From assembly GCF_010645065.1 (NCBI RefSeq), contig NZ_JAADZW010000021.1, positions 1 to 64,000 of the forward strand: a stretch of DNA of 64,000 nt, given 5' to 3'. The first letter of the stretch is position 1, and every line of letters starts with the position of its first letter. The notes beneath the pieces were generated by a model that had not been told where the DNA came from, ran no database searches, and worked only from the letters and a program-made list of their open reading frames with translations. A program made the position numbers and the translations under genes. Below are positions 54,589 through 63,148 of this stretch, piece after piece. Source of the DNA: Flavobacterium fluviatile. Lineage in GTDB: Bacteria > Bacteroidota > Bacteroidia > Flavobacteriales > Flavobacteriaceae.

Positions 54589-55476
54589 ATGAATTTTAAA
54601 GATGTTCTGAGAGTTTTAAAATATACTAGCCAACAACGTAAAGGCATTTTTTATCTGCTAATTTTAATTATTGTTTTACAGCTGTTTTATTTTTACTCTG
54701 ATTTCAGTCAGTCTGACAAAGTAAATCCAGAAGAACAGAATTGGCTGGCTTTGCAATCTGAAATTGACTCCTTAAAAACACTCAAGAAAGGTTATAAACT
54801 TAAAATTTATCCTTTTAATCCCAATTTTATTTCAGATTATAAAGGATACAAACTCGGAATGTCAATTAAGGAAATCGACAGGTTTTTGGCTTTTAGAAAA
54901 GAAAACAAATATGTCCGTTCTGCAGAAGAGTTTCAGAAAGTAACCAAAGTTTCTGATTCTTTATTAGATGTTATTTCACCTTATTTCAAATTTCCTGATT
55001 GGATTCGGGATAAGAAAACTTTTAATAATTACAGCAAAGAATATGCTACAAAATCATTTTCTAAAAAGGAAAAAATGGTTGTTTTGGATATCAATCAGGC
55101 AAGTCAGGAAGATTTAATGAAAATTAAAGGAATTGGTGAAGCATTGTCATTGCGGATTTTAAAACAAAAAGAAAACATGAAAGCTTTTGTTTCTATGGAA
55201 CAATTAAAAGATGTATGGGGGCTTTCTCCGGAGGTTATAAATGAATTACAAAAGTATTTTAGAGTTTCTTCTTTCCCGGTAATTAAAAAAATCCCTGTAA
55301 ATGATGCATCCTTAAAGGAGTTGTCTCAGTTTCCATATTTTAGATATGCTTTGGCGAAGCAGATTGTAACTTACAGGAGCATGAACGGAAATATTAAAAA
55401 TATTGAGGATTTAATAAATATTAAAGGCTTTCCTGTTGAAAAAGCAAATATAATTAGTTTATATTTGGAGTTCTAA
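54589..55476 (+). CDS. helix-hairpin-helix DNA-binding protein (ComEA-like)
   Basis: The 295-aa product has an N-terminal membrane helix (IFYLLILIIVLQLFYFY) and repeated HhH units: INQASQEDLMKIKGIGEALS, NDASLKELSQFPYFRYALAK, IEDLINIKGFPVEKANIISL. Membrane-anchored HhH proteins bind DNA in uptake or in envelope roles; a ComEA-like function is plausible. It precedes an acyl-CoA dehydrogenase by 13 bp. Confidence 0.85.
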   Translation: MNFKDVLRVLKYTSQQRKGIFYLLILIIVLQLFYFYSDFSQSDKVNPEEQNWLALQSEIDSLKTLKKGYKLKIYPFNPNFISDYKGYKLGMSIKEIDRFLAFRKENKYVRSAEEFQKVTKVSDSLLDVISPYFKFPDWIRDKKTFNNYSKEYATKSFSKKEKMVVLDINQASQEDLMKIKGIGEALSLRILKQKENMKAFVSMEQLKDVWGLSPEVINELQKYFRVSSFPVIKKIPVNDASLKELSQFPYFRYALAKQIVTYRSMNGNIKNIEDLINIKGFPVEKANIISLYLEF

Positions 55477-55489
55477 AACCAGGTTACAA

Positions 55490-56632
55490 ATGAATTTTGA
55501 TTTTAATGAAACGCAGTCTATGATTGCGCAGTCTATAAAAGATTTTACCGAAAAAAACATAAGACCATATATGATGGAGTGGGATGAAGCGCAAACATTT
55601 CCAATTCCATTGTTTAAAAAATTAGGTGAAATGGGATTTATGGGAGTCTTGGTGCCTGAGGAATATGGTGGATCTGGTTTAGGATACCATGAATATGTTA
55701 CAGTAGTCGAAGAAATATCAAAAGTTGATCCGTCGATTGGATTGTCGGTTGCAGCGCATAATTCATTATGTACAAATCATATTTTGACTTTTGGTAATGA
55801 ACAACAAAAGAAAAAATGGCTGCCAAAGCTCGCAACAGCAGAACATATTGGTGCTTGGGGACTGACAGAGCACAATACAGGTTCTGATGCGGGAGGCATG
55901 AACACAACAGCTGTTAAAGATGGTGATTTTTGGATTGTAAACGGAGCGAAAAATTTTATAACACATGCGATTTCAGGAGATGTTGCAGTTGTTGTAGTTC
56001 GTACCGGAGAAAAAGGTGATTCCAAAGGTATGACGGCTTTTGTATTTGAAAAAGGTATGCCCGGATTTACTTCAGGAAAGAAAGAAAATAAATTAGGAAT
56101 GCGTGCCAGCGAAACAGCTGAACTGGTTTTTGATAATTGTCGGGTTCCGGATGAAAATAGATTGGGGGAAGTGGGCCAAGGGTTTGTTCAGGCTATGAAA
56201 ATTCTGGATGGAGGAAGAATTTCTATTGGAGCCTTGTCACTCGGAATTGCAAAAGGAGCTTATGAAGCAGCACTTAAATATTCAAAAGAAAGGTGTCAGT
56301 TTGGTCAGCCGATCAGTAACTTTCAGGGAATTTCATTCAAACTCGCTGATATGGCTACTGAAATCGAAGCATCTGAATTATTATTGCATAAGGCAGCTTT
56401 CTTAAAGCAACAACACAAGCCAGTTACTACTTTAGGAGCAATGGCAAAAATGTATGCTTCGGAAGTTTGTGTTAAGGTTGCAAATGAAGCAGTTCAGATT
56501 CATGGCGGATATGGCTATACAAAAGATTTTCCGGTAGAGAAATTTTACAGGGATGCTAAATTATGTACTATTGGTGAAGGAACGACAGAGATTCAAAAAT
56601 TAGTTATTTCCAGAAATTTATTGAAAGAATAA
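55490..56632 (+). CDS. acyl-CoA dehydrogenase
   Basis: The 380-aa product has the FAD-binding and acyl-CoA motifs (GAWGLTEHNTGSDAGGMNTT, NGAKNFITHAISGD, RCQFGQPISNFQGI, QIHGGYGYTKDFPVEKFYRD) and the catalytic Glu region IGEGTTEIQKLVISR. It oxidises a short-chain acyl-CoA, or a branched one, passing electrons to ETF. It starts 13 bp after the HhH gene. Confidence 0.93.
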   Translation: MNFDFNETQSMIAQSIKDFTEKNIRPYMMEWDEAQTFPIPLFKKLGEMGFMGVLVPEEYGGSGLGYHEYVTVVEEISKVDPSIGLSVAAHNSLCTNHILTFGNEQQKKKWLPKLATAEHIGAWGLTEHNTGSDAGGMNTTAVKDGDFWIVNGAKNFITHAISGDVAVVVVRTGEKGDSKGMTAFVFEKGMPGFTSGKKENKLGMRASETAELVFDNCRVPDENRLGEVGQGFVQAMKILDGGRISIGALSLGIAKGAYEAALKYSKERCQFGQPISNFQGISFKLADMATEIEASELLLHKAAFLKQQHKPVTTLGAMAKMYASEVCVKVANEAVQIHGGYGYTKDFPVEKFYRDAKLCTIGEGTTEIQKLVISRNLLKE

Positions 56633-56729
56633 AGAATATTATGAGTTAAAGTCTATTGTCTTTTATCTGTGTTCTTTTTTCTTTTTAAAATAATTTATAA
56701 TTTATAAGTCGTAATTCAGAATTAATATT

Positions 56730-56737
56730 TACTTTTG
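56730..56737 (+). promoter_or_regulatory. rpsU -7 promoter box
   Basis: TACTTTTG is the flavobacterial -7 consensus, 30 bp before the rpsU start. Transcription would begin within about 10 nt, giving a short leader that is mostly the Shine-Dalgarno. Confidence 0.6.
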
Positions 56738-56748
56738 CAGCCTTAACG

Positions 56749-56758
56749 AAAGGAGGTG
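56749..56758 (+). promoter_or_regulatory. perfect Shine-Dalgarno before rpsU
   Basis: AAAGGAGGTG lies 8 nt before the ATG at 56767, far stronger than anything else in the window. In Flavobacterium the 16S anti-SD is normally masked by proteins including bS21, and rpsU is a known exception whose SD lets bS21-deficient ribosomes boost its synthesis. Confidence 0.85.
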
Positions 56759-56766
56759 TCTATATT

Positions 56767-56961
56767 ATGTTAATTATACCAATTAAAGACGGAGAAAATA
56801 TCGATAGAGCATTAAAGCGCTATAAAAGAAAATTTGATAAAACAGGAACTGTTCGTCAACTAAGAGCACGTACTGCTTTTATTAAGCCTTCTGTTGTCAA
56901 AAGAGCTCAAATTCAAAAAGCGGCTTACATTCAGGGCTTGAAAGATAGTTTAGAGAGTTAA
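56767..56961 (+). CDS. rpsU: ribosomal protein bS21
   Basis: The 64-aa basic product (IPIKDGENIDRALKRYKRKF, then TGTVRQLRARTAFIKPSVVK) is bS21. It binds the 30S platform, where in Flavobacterium it helps hide the anti-Shine-Dalgarno. Its own leader has a perfect Shine-Dalgarno, fitting autoregulation. A terminator follows. Confidence 0.96.
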   Translation: MLIIPIKDGENIDRALKRYKRKFDKTGTVRQLRARTAFIKPSVVKRAQIQKAAYIQGLKDSLES

Positions 56962-56984
56962 TATCAGCTTTTTTTAAAATAATT

Positions 56985-57032
56985 ACCGTTAGTCATCAAA
57001 ATAAATTAACTTTGATGCTAACGGTTTTTTTT
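56985..57032 (+). terminator. rpsU terminator
   Basis: ACCGTTAG plus CATCAAA pair with TTTGATG plus CTAACGGT, leaving a T-rich tail. It ends the rpsU transcript. Confidence 0.85.
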
Positions 57033-57081
57033 ATGCTTAATTTTTAAGTAGTGATAATGTAAAAAAAATATTCTGTTTCTT

Positions 57082-57975
57082 ATGAAGTCAAATAAAGATG
57101 CATTTCGTGATTATCTTCAGTTGGAGAAAAAGTATTCAGAACATACTGTTAATGCTTATCTGAATGATATTTCGTTTTTTGAGATGTTTAATAAAGCTCG
57201 TTTTGATCAGGATGGTATTGAAGGTGTGAATTACAGTCAGATCAGGAGCTGGATTGTTTCGTTGGTAGATGAAGGTGTTTCAAATGTGTCTGTTAACAGG
57301 AAAATGGCTTCCTTAAAATCCTTTTATAAGTTTATTTTAAAAACAAAACAAATTGAAGTTAGTCCAATGCTAAAGCATAAAGCATTAAAGACTCCTAAAA
57401 TTGTTCAGATTCCTTTTTCTGAAAAAGAATTAACTGATTTGATGCGCGAGGTTGGAACTCCTGTTGGTTTCGAAGAAATAAGAGATAAGTTAATCGTGGA
57501 TCTTTTCTATACGACTGGAATGCGAAGGGCTGAATTGATACATTTAATGCTGGTTAATGTGGATTTGTCTTCAAACGTTGTTAAGGTTTTAGGTAAAAGA
57601 AATAAAGAACGTATCATTCCGGTTTTGCCAATCATTACCGAGCAGTTTAAAATGTATTTGTGTGAGCGTTCGTCTGTAGAGGGAATAGTGGATGGGGATT
57701 ATTTTTTTATTTCTAAAAAAGGGTTAAAATTAAGCGAATCTTTTGTGTATCGTCTAATAAATTCATACTTTAGTAGGGTCTCTGAAAAGGTAAAAAAGAG
57801 TCCTCATGTGCTTCGGCATACATTTGCGACTCATTTATTAAATAACGGAGCAGATTTAAATTCAGTTAAAGAATTATTAGGGCATTCTAGTTTGGCTTCT
57901 ACTCAGGTATATACTCACAATAGTTTAGCGGAACTTAAAAAAGTATATGCTGGTGCACATCCGAGAAGTAAATAA
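57082..57975 (+). CDS. xerC: tyrosine recombinase XerC
   Basis: The 297-aa product has the core-binding N-terminal domain and the catalytic residues of XerC/D: Arg in TTGMRRAEL, Lys in LGKRNKER, HxxR in HVLRHTFATHLL, His/Gly in LGHSSLAST and Tyr in TQVYTH. It resolves chromosome dimers at dif. It is a core gene, not the integrase of the left-hand element. Confidence 0.93.
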   Translation: MKSNKDAFRDYLQLEKKYSEHTVNAYLNDISFFEMFNKARFDQDGIEGVNYSQIRSWIVSLVDEGVSNVSVNRKMASLKSFYKFILKTKQIEVSPMLKHKALKTPKIVQIPFSEKELTDLMREVGTPVGFEEIRDKLIVDLFYTTGMRRAELIHLMLVNVDLSSNVVKVLGKRNKERIIPVLPIITEQFKMYLCERSSVEGIVDGDYFFISKKGLKLSESFVYRLINSYFSRVSEKVKKSPHVLRHTFATHLLNNGADLNSVKELLGHSSLASTQVYTHNSLAELKKVYAGAHPRSK

Positions 57976-58009
57976 TAGTTCTGAAATGTTTAATCTTAAA
58001 ATTAGTATT

Positions 58010-58312
58010 ATGAAGGTAGATGTTCATGCCGTTAACTTTACTGTTGACAGAAAGTTGGTAGATTTTATTCAGGAAAGAATGGATAAATTAGAAAAATATT
58101 ACGATCGGGTTGTCTCTGCAGACGTTTTTTTAAAAGTGGAAAGAACAAGTGATAAAGAGAATAAAGTTGTCGAGATTAAGATTAATGTTCCTGGAGATGA
58201 ATTTCTCGTTAAAAAACAATGTAAGACTTTTGAAGAAGCGGTAGAACTTTCGGCGGAATCATTAGAACGTTTGCTGGTAAAAAGGAAAGAAAAGATAAGA
58301 GCTCACATATAA
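58010..58312 (+). CDS. hpf: ribosome hibernation promoting factor (HPF/RaiA)
   Basis: ATG 58010 starts the conserved MKVDVHAVNFTVDRKLVDFI; an upstream in-frame codon lies inside xerC. The 100-aa protein has the short-form HPF pattern (ERMDKLEKYYDRVVSADVFL, NKVVEIKINVPGDEFLVKKQ). It binds the 30S decoding centre in stationary phase to inactivate ribosomes. It lies 34 bp after xerC. Confidence 0.93.
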   Translation: MKVDVHAVNFTVDRKLVDFIQERMDKLEKYYDRVVSADVFLKVERTSDKENKVVEIKINVPGDEFLVKKQCKTFEEAVELSAESLERLLVKRKEKIRAHI

Positions 58313-58336
58313 TTGAAATTTTTTTTCGAAAAATGT

Positions 58337-58366
58337 TTTGATACAAAGATAAAATAGCTACATTTG
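58337..58366 (+). promoter_or_regulatory. promoter of the tRNA-tuf operon
   Basis: TTTG (58337-58340) and TACATTTG (58359-58366) fit the flavobacterial -33 and -7 boxes with 18-bp spacing. Transcription would begin about 30 bp before the first tRNA. Confidence 0.75.
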
Positions 58367-58403
58367 CAGTCCGTTAGAAATAGCGGACTTTTTTATTGCA
58401 TTC

Positions 58404-58477
58404 GCCGATGTAGCTCAGCTGGCTAGAGCAGCTGATTTGTAATCAGCAGGTCGTGGGTTCGAGTCCCTCTATCGGCT
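58404..58477 (+). tRNA. tRNA-Thr (TGT)
   Basis: Cloverleaf with GCCGATG acceptor, anticodon loop TTTGTAA and T loop TTCGAGT. First gene of the tuf operon. Confidence 0.95.
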
Positions 58478-58537
58478 CAATAAATTTCAAATGCGATTTG
58501 AAATTAGTTCTTTAAAATGATGGAATTTTAAAAATTA

Positions 58538-58618
58538 GGGGAGATACTCAAGCGGCCAACGAGGGCAGACTGTAAATCTGCTGTGTGAACTTCGCAGGTT
58601 CGAATCCTGCTCTCCCCA
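58538..58618 (+). tRNA. tRNA-Tyr (GTA)
   Basis: Cloverleaf with GGGGAGA acceptor, anticodon loop CTGTAAA and an expanded variable arm (TGTGAACTTCGCA), typical of tRNA-Tyr. Confidence 0.95.
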
Positions 58619-58700
58619 CAAAATGGATTTTAGATGGTTTTTCAGGTTTTGATTTTAATGAAATGAAATGCTGAATTGGAACTTTTAAATCAAGGATTCT

Positions 58701-58772
58701 GCCGGTGTAGCTCAGGGGTAGAGTGCTTCCTTGGTAAGGAAGAGGTCTCGGGTTCAAATCCCGACATTGGCT
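58701..58772 (+). tRNA. tRNA-Thr (GGT)
   Basis: Cloverleaf with GCCGGTG acceptor, anticodon loop TTGGTAA and T loop TTCAAAT. Next gene is tuf. Confidence 0.94.
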
Positions 58773-58827
58773 CAAGTAAGTAGGAAATTGAAAATTAATA
58801 TATAACTAAGATTAAAAATTAAGTAAA

Positions 58828-60015
58828 ATGGCAAAGGAGAATTTTAATCGTTCCAAACCGCACTTAAACATAGGTACAATTGGACACGTGGATCACGGAA
58901 AAACTACATTAACTGCTGCAATTACAAGAGTATTGTCAGATGCTGGTTACTGTCAAGCAAAATCGTTTGATCAAATCGATAACGCTCCAGAGGAGAAAGA
59001 AAGAGGTATTACTATTAATACATCACACGTAGAGTACGAAACTGCTAACCGTCACTACGCTCACGTTGACTGTCCAGGTCACGCGGATTACGTAAAGAAC
59101 ATGGTTACTGGTGCTGCTCAGATGGACGGAGCTATCTTAGTAGTTGCTGCTACAGATGGTCCAATGCCACAAACTCGTGAGCACATCCTTTTAGGTCGTC
59201 AGGTTGGTATTCCAAGAATCGTTGTTTTCATGAACAAAGTGGATATGGTTGATGATGCTGAGTTGTTAGAGCTTGTTGAAATGGAAATTAGAGATTTATT
59301 ATCTTTCTACGAATATGATGGAGATAATGGTCCTGTTGTTCAGGGTTCTGCTTTAGGTGGATTGAACAATGATCCAAACTGGGTTCCTAAAATTATTGAA
59401 TTAATGGAAGCTGTTGATGCCTGGATCGAAGAGCCAGTGCGTGACGTAGCAAAACCATTCTTGATGCCGGTTGAGGACGTATTTACTATTACAGGTCGTG
59501 GAACTGTTGCTACAGGTCGTATCGAAACTGGAGTTGCTAATACTGGAGATCCTGTTGAAATCATTGGTATGGGAGCTGAAAAATTAACTTCTACTATTAC
59601 AGGAGTTGAGATGTTCCGTAAAATCCTTGACAGAGGTGAAGCTGGAGATAACGTAGGTTTATTGTTAAGAGGTATTGATAAAGCTGATATCAAAAGAGGT
59701 ATGGTTATTATTAAGCCAGGATCAGTAAAACCACACGCTAAATTTAAAGCTGAGGTTTATATCTTGAAAAAAGAAGAAGGTGGACGTCATACTCCATTCC
59801 ACAATAACTACCGTCCACAGTTCTACGTACGTACAACTGACGTAACTGGAGTTATTTCTTTACCAGCAGGTGTAGAGATGGTAATGCCAGGTGATAACTT
59901 GACAATTGAGGTTGCTTTATTAAGCCCAATCGCAATGAACGTAGGTTTACGTTTTGCTATCCGTGAAGGTGGTAGAACAGTAGGTGCTGGTCAGGTTACT
60001 GAAATTGTAGAGTAA
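58828..60015 (+). CDS. tuf: elongation factor Tu
   Basis: The 395-aa product has the GTPase motifs GHVDHGKTT, DCPGHADYVKNM and NKVDMVDD and all three EF-Tu domains. It brings aminoacyl-tRNA to the ribosome. Codon use looks strongly selected, as expected for a very highly expressed gene. The tRNA-tuf-tRNA-secE-nusG order is typical. Confidence 0.99.
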   Translation: MAKENFNRSKPHLNIGTIGHVDHGKTTLTAAITRVLSDAGYCQAKSFDQIDNAPEEKERGITINTSHVEYETANRHYAHVDCPGHADYVKNMVTGAAQMDGAILVVAATDGPMPQTREHILLGRQVGIPRIVVFMNKVDMVDDAELLELVEMEIRDLLSFYEYDGDNGPVVQGSALGGLNNDPNWVPKIIELMEAVDAWIEEPVRDVAKPFLMPVEDVFTITGRGTVATGRIETGVANTGDPVEIIGMGAEKLTSTITGVEMFRKILDRGEAGDNVGLLLRGIDKADIKRGMVIIKPGSVKPHAKFKAEVYILKKEEGGRHTPFHNNYRPQFYVRTTDVTGVISLPAGVEMVMPGDNLTIEVALLSPIAMNVGLRFAIREGGRTVGAGQVTEIVE

Positions 60016-60035
60016 TTTCTATAAATATTAAAAAC

Positions 60036-60074
60036 AAAGCCAGTTGGTTTTTCTTAATTGAAACAACTGGCTTT
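60036..60074 (+). terminator. hairpin between tuf and tRNA-Trp
   Basis: AAAGCCAGTTG (60036-60046) pairs perfectly with CAACTGGCTTT (60064-60074). Little T follows, so it may be partial attenuation or an RNA processing site rather than a full stop. Confidence 0.6.
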
Positions 60075-60078
60075 AATT

Positions 60079-60149
60079 ACGGGCGTAGTTCAAGGGTAGA
60101 ATAGCGGTCTCCAAAACCGTTGATGGGGGTTCGAATCCCTCCGCCCGTG
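60079..60149 (+). tRNA. tRNA-Trp (CCA)
   Basis: Cloverleaf with ACGGGCG acceptor, CCA anticodon in CTCCAAA, and T loop TTCGAAT. It lies between tuf and secE, its usual flavobacterial position. Confidence 0.94.
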
Positions 60150-60167
60150 CAATAAAAAATATATCAA

Positions 60168-60365
60168 ATGACAAAAGTTACGAATTATTTATCAGAGGCT
60201 TTCGAAGAGTTAAAGTCAAATGTTACTTGGCCGGCTTGGGCTGAGGTTCAGAAATTGACAATTGTTGTGGCTGTATTTTCGATTCTTTTCGCTTTGGCGA
60301 CTTGGGGAGTAGACGAATTTTTTGCAAAAGCTTTGGCTGGATTTTTTAACTGGTTAAAAGGATAA
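60168..60365 (+). CDS. secE: preprotein translocase subunit SecE
   Basis: The 65-aa product has the SecE amphipathic helix (EAFEELKSNVTWPAWAEVQK) and one membrane helix. It is a core subunit of the SecYEG channel. nusG follows 7 bp later. Confidence 0.95.
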   Translation: MTKVTNYLSEAFEELKSNVTWPAWAEVQKLTIVVAVFSILFALATWGVDEFFAKALAGFFNWLKG

Positions 60366-60372
60366 TTTTTTT

Positions 60373-60927
60373 GTGATGGCAGATAATAATGTGAAGAAAT
60401 GGTATGTGGTTAGAGCTGTAAGTGGCCAGGAGAATAAGGTAAAAGCTTACATCGAAACCGAGATTGCCAGATTAGGGATGGAAGATTATGTTTCCCAGGT
60501 TTTAGTGCCTACTGAAAAAGTGGTTACTGTGAAAGAGGGAAAAAAGATTTCTAAGGATAAGGTATATTTTCCTGGATATGTAATGATTGAAGCTAACTTA
60601 GTTGGTGAAATACCTCATATTATTAAGTCAATCACTAGTGTTATTGGTTTCTTAGGGGAAATTAAAGGAGGAGAACCTGTTCCTTTGAGATTGTCTGAAG
60701 TAAATCGTATGTTAGGTAAAGTGGATGAGCTTGCTGTGAATACAGATACAAGATCGATTCCATTTAGCCTGGGTGAAACAGTAAAAGTGATTGATGGTCC
60801 TTTTAATGGTTTCAATGGTACGGTTGAAAAAATAAATGAAGAAAAGCGTAAACTTGAAGTTATGGTTAAGATTTTCGGAAGAAAAACACCATTGGAACTG
60901 AGTTTTATGCAAGTAGAAAAAGTATAA
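60373..60927 (+). CDS. nusG: transcription antitermination/elongation factor NusG
   Basis: The 184-aa product has the NGN domain (KWYVVRAVSGQENKVKAYIE, FPGYVMIEANL) and C-terminal KOW motif (VKVIDGPFNGFNGTVEKI). Binds RNA polymerase. Part of the secE-nusG-rplK run. Confidence 0.97.
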   Translation: MMADNNVKKWYVVRAVSGQENKVKAYIETEIARLGMEDYVSQVLVPTEKVVTVKEGKKISKDKVYFPGYVMIEANLVGEIPHIIKSITSVIGFLGEIKGGEPVPLRLSEVNRMLGKVDELAVNTDTRSIPFSLGETVKVIDGPFNGFNGTVEKINEEKRKLEVMVKIFGRKTPLELSFMQVEKV

Positions 60928-60950
60928 TTTTTTGTTACATCTATAATATC

Positions 60951-60980
60951 CATCATAATCGCTTCCAAATGATTATGGTG
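60951..60980 (+). promoter_or_regulatory. hairpin in the rplK leader
   Basis: CATCATAATC (60951-60960) pairs with GATTATGGTG (60971-60980), one G-T pair. It lies just before rplK and could be an attenuator or the L1 autoregulatory site known from other bacteria; the L1 match is not verified. Confidence 0.5.
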
Positions 60981-60996
60981 TTAAATTTTTTAAAAA

Positions 60997-61434
60997 ATGG
61001 CTAAAGAAATTAGTAAGGTAGTTAAACTACAAGTTAAGGGAGGTGCTGCGAACCCGTCGCCACCGGTTGGACCTGCTTTAGGAGCTGCTGGGGTTAATAT
61101 CATGGAGTTTTGTAAGCAGTTTAATGCTAGAACTCAGGATAAACCTGGCAAAATTTGTCCAGTGCAAATCACTGTGTACAAAGACAAATCATTTGATTTT
61201 GTTGTTAAGACTCCTCCAGCTGCAGTACAGTTAATGGAAGCAGCAAAGCTAAAGTCTGGATCAGGTGAACCAAATCGTAAAAAAGTAGCTAGTGTTACTT
61301 GGGATGTTATCAAAGCGATTGCTGAAGATAAAATGGTAGATTTAAATGCATTCACAATCGAATCAGCAATGAGTATGATTGCCGGAACCGCTAGATCTAT
61401 GGGTATAACTGTATCAGGAGAAGCTCCTTTTTAA
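60997..61434 (+). CDS. rplK: ribosomal protein uL11
   Basis: The 145-aa product has the Pro-rich uL11 N-terminus (VKLQVKGGAANPSPPVGPAL) and rRNA-binding C-terminus (GTARSMGITVSG). Part of the L11-L1-L10-L7/L12 cluster, on the 50S stalk base. Confidence 0.98.
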   Translation: MAKEISKVVKLQVKGGAANPSPPVGPALGAAGVNIMEFCKQFNARTQDKPGKICPVQITVYKDKSFDFVVKTPPAAVQLMEAAKLKSGSGEPNRKKVASVTWDVIKAIAEDKMVDLNAFTIESAMSMIAGTARSMGITVSGEAPF

Positions 61435-61447
61435 TTAAGAGAAAGAA

Positions 61448-62137
61448 ATGGCAAAATTGACAAAAAAGCAAAAAGAGGCTGCTTCAAAAATTGAAAAGAA
61501 CAAATTGTACTCTTTAAAAGATGCTGCTGCATTAATTAAAGTTGTTGCTTCTGCAAAATTTGATGAGTCTGTTGATATCGCAGTTCGTTTGGGTGTAGAT
61601 CCAAGAAAAGCGAATCAAATGGTAAGAGGTGTAGTTACTTTACCTCACGGAACAGGAAAAGACGTTAAAGTATTAGCATTGGTTACTCCGGATAAAGAAG
61701 CAGAAGCTAGAGAAGCTGGAGCAGATCATGTTGGTCTTGATGATTACCTACAAAAAATTAAAGATGGTTGGACAGATGTTGATGTTATTATCACTATGCC
61801 GGCTGTTATGGGTAAATTAGGACCATTAGGTCGTATTTTAGGACCTAGAGGTTTAATGCCAAACCCTAAAACAGGTACTGTAACTATGGATGTTGCAAAA
61901 GCTGTTCAAGAGGTTAAAGCTGGTAAAATTGACTTTAAAGTTGATAAAACTGGTATCGTTCACGCAGGAATTGGTAAAGTTTCTTTTGGAGCTGAGCAAA
62001 TTGTTGACAACGCACACGAAATTATTCAAACATTAATAAAACTTAAACCAACTGCTGCTAAAGGTACATACATTAAAGGTATTCACCTTACAAGCACTAT
62101 GAGTCCTGCTATTGCATTAGACCCAAAAGCAGTATAA
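61448..62137 (+). CDS. rplA: ribosomal protein uL1
   Basis: The 229-aa product matches uL1 (VDIAVRLGVDPRKANQMVRG, GRILGPRGLMPNPKTGTVT). It forms the L1 stalk and in other bacteria represses the L11-L1 operon. It follows rplK by 13 bp. Confidence 0.98.
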   Translation: MAKLTKKQKEAASKIEKNKLYSLKDAAALIKVVASAKFDESVDIAVRLGVDPRKANQMVRGVVTLPHGTGKDVKVLALVTPDKEAEAREAGADHVGLDDYLQKIKDGWTDVDVIITMPAVMGKLGPLGRILGPRGLMPNPKTGTVTMDVAKAVQEVKAGKIDFKVDKTGIVHAGIGKVSFGAEQIVDNAHEIIQTLIKLKPTAAKGTYIKGIHLTSTMSPAIALDPKAV

Positions 62138-62159
62138 TTGGTAGTTAAAAATTTTTAGT

Positions 62160-62663
62160 ATGACTAGAGAAGAAAAATCAATCGCGATTGAAAATTTAAC
62201 TGCGCAGTTAGCTGGTACAAATATCATTTATGTATCTGATATTTCTGGTTTAAACGCAGAAACAACTTCAAGCTTACGTAGAGCTTGTTTTAAGGCAGGT
62301 ATCAAATTAGAAGTTGTTAAGAACACTTTGCTTGCAAAAGCAATGGAAGCTTCTGCTAATGATTATGGTGATTTACCTACAGTTTTAACAGGTAACAGTG
62401 CAATATTTATTTCTGATGTTGCTAATGCACCTGGAAAAATTATCAAAGATTTCCGTAAGAAATCTGATAAACCTCTTTTAAAAGGAGCTTATATCAATTC
62501 TGAAGTATATATTGGAGATAATCAATTAGATACATTAGCTACGATTAAATCTAAAGAAGAGTTACTTGGAGAACTTATTGGATTATTACAATCTCCAGCT
62601 CAAAGAATTATTTCTGCTTTACAAAACAAATTCGCTGGTAGCGAAGAGGAAACTGAAGCATAA
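62160..62663 (+). CDS. rplJ: ribosomal protein uL10
   Basis: The 167-aa product matches uL10 (SGLNAETTSSLRRACFKAGI, EVVKNTLLAKAME), with a C-terminal helix that anchors L7/L12. It starts 22 bp after rplA. Confidence 0.97.
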   Translation: MTREEKSIAIENLTAQLAGTNIIYVSDISGLNAETTSSLRRACFKAGIKLEVVKNTLLAKAMEASANDYGDLPTVLTGNSAIFISDVANAPGKIIKDFRKKSDKPLLKGAYINSEVYIGDNQLDTLATIKSKEELLGELIGLLQSPAQRIISALQNKFAGSEEETEA

Positions 62664-62670
62664 TAATCGA

Positions 62671-62694
62671 AACAGGGATTTTTTTTTCCTTGTT
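62671..62694 (+). terminator. hairpin between rplJ and rplL
   Basis: AACAGGGA and TCCTTGTT (one G-T pair) enclose a T-rich loop in the 91-bp gap. Possible attenuator or processing site that could adjust the L7/L12 excess over L10. Confidence 0.4.
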
Positions 62695-62754
62695 GCTTAA
62701 TTAGCGCACAATAAATTAATTATATTTTACAAATCATTTTAAACGATAGAAAAA

Positions 62755-63126
62755 ATGGCAGATTTGAAACAATTCGCAGAACAATTAGTTAACTTAACAG
62801 TTAAAGAAGTTAACGAATTAGCAACAATATTAAAAGACGAGTATGGTATCGAGCCTGCTGCTGCAGCTGTAGTAGTTGCTGCTGGTGGTGGAGAAGGTGC
62901 TGCTGAAGAAGCACAAACTGAATTTACAGTTGTATTGAAAGAAGCTGGTGCTTCTAAATTAGCTGTAGTAAAATTAGTTAAAGAACTTACAGGTTTAGGT
63001 CTTAAAGAAGCTAAAGATGTAGTTGATGGTGCTCCAAGTACTGTTAAAGAAGGTGTTTCTAAAGAAGAGGCTGAAGGTCTTAAAAAATCATTAGAAGAAG
63101 CTGGAGCTGTAGTTGAGCTTAAATAA
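62755..63126 (+). CDS. rplL: ribosomal protein bL12 (L7/L12)
   Basis: The 123-aa product has the dimerisation N-terminus (LVNLTVKEVNELATILKDEY), an Ala/Gly-rich hinge and the conserved C-terminal domain (TEFTVVLKEAGASKLAVVKL, TGLGLKEAKDVVDGAP). It is the stalk protein that recruits GTPases. Confidence 0.98.
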   Translation: MADLKQFAEQLVNLTVKEVNELATILKDEYGIEPAAAAVVVAAGGGEGAAEEAQTEFTVVLKEAGASKLAVVKLVKELTGLGLKEAKDVVDGAPSTVKEGVSKEEAEGLKKSLEEAGAVVELK

Positions 63127-63148
63127 TTCAACTCGGTTTTAAGAACTA

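Noticed and set aside
57082..57975. xerC as integrase of the conjugative element
   Set aside because: It lies 33 kb away among core genes with full XerC features. The serine recombinase at 22349 is the better candidate.
58548..58775. Small minus-strand coding region over the tRNA cluster
   Set aside because: It is an artefact of translating tRNA-Tyr and tRNA-Thr backwards (FEPAKF-type motif).
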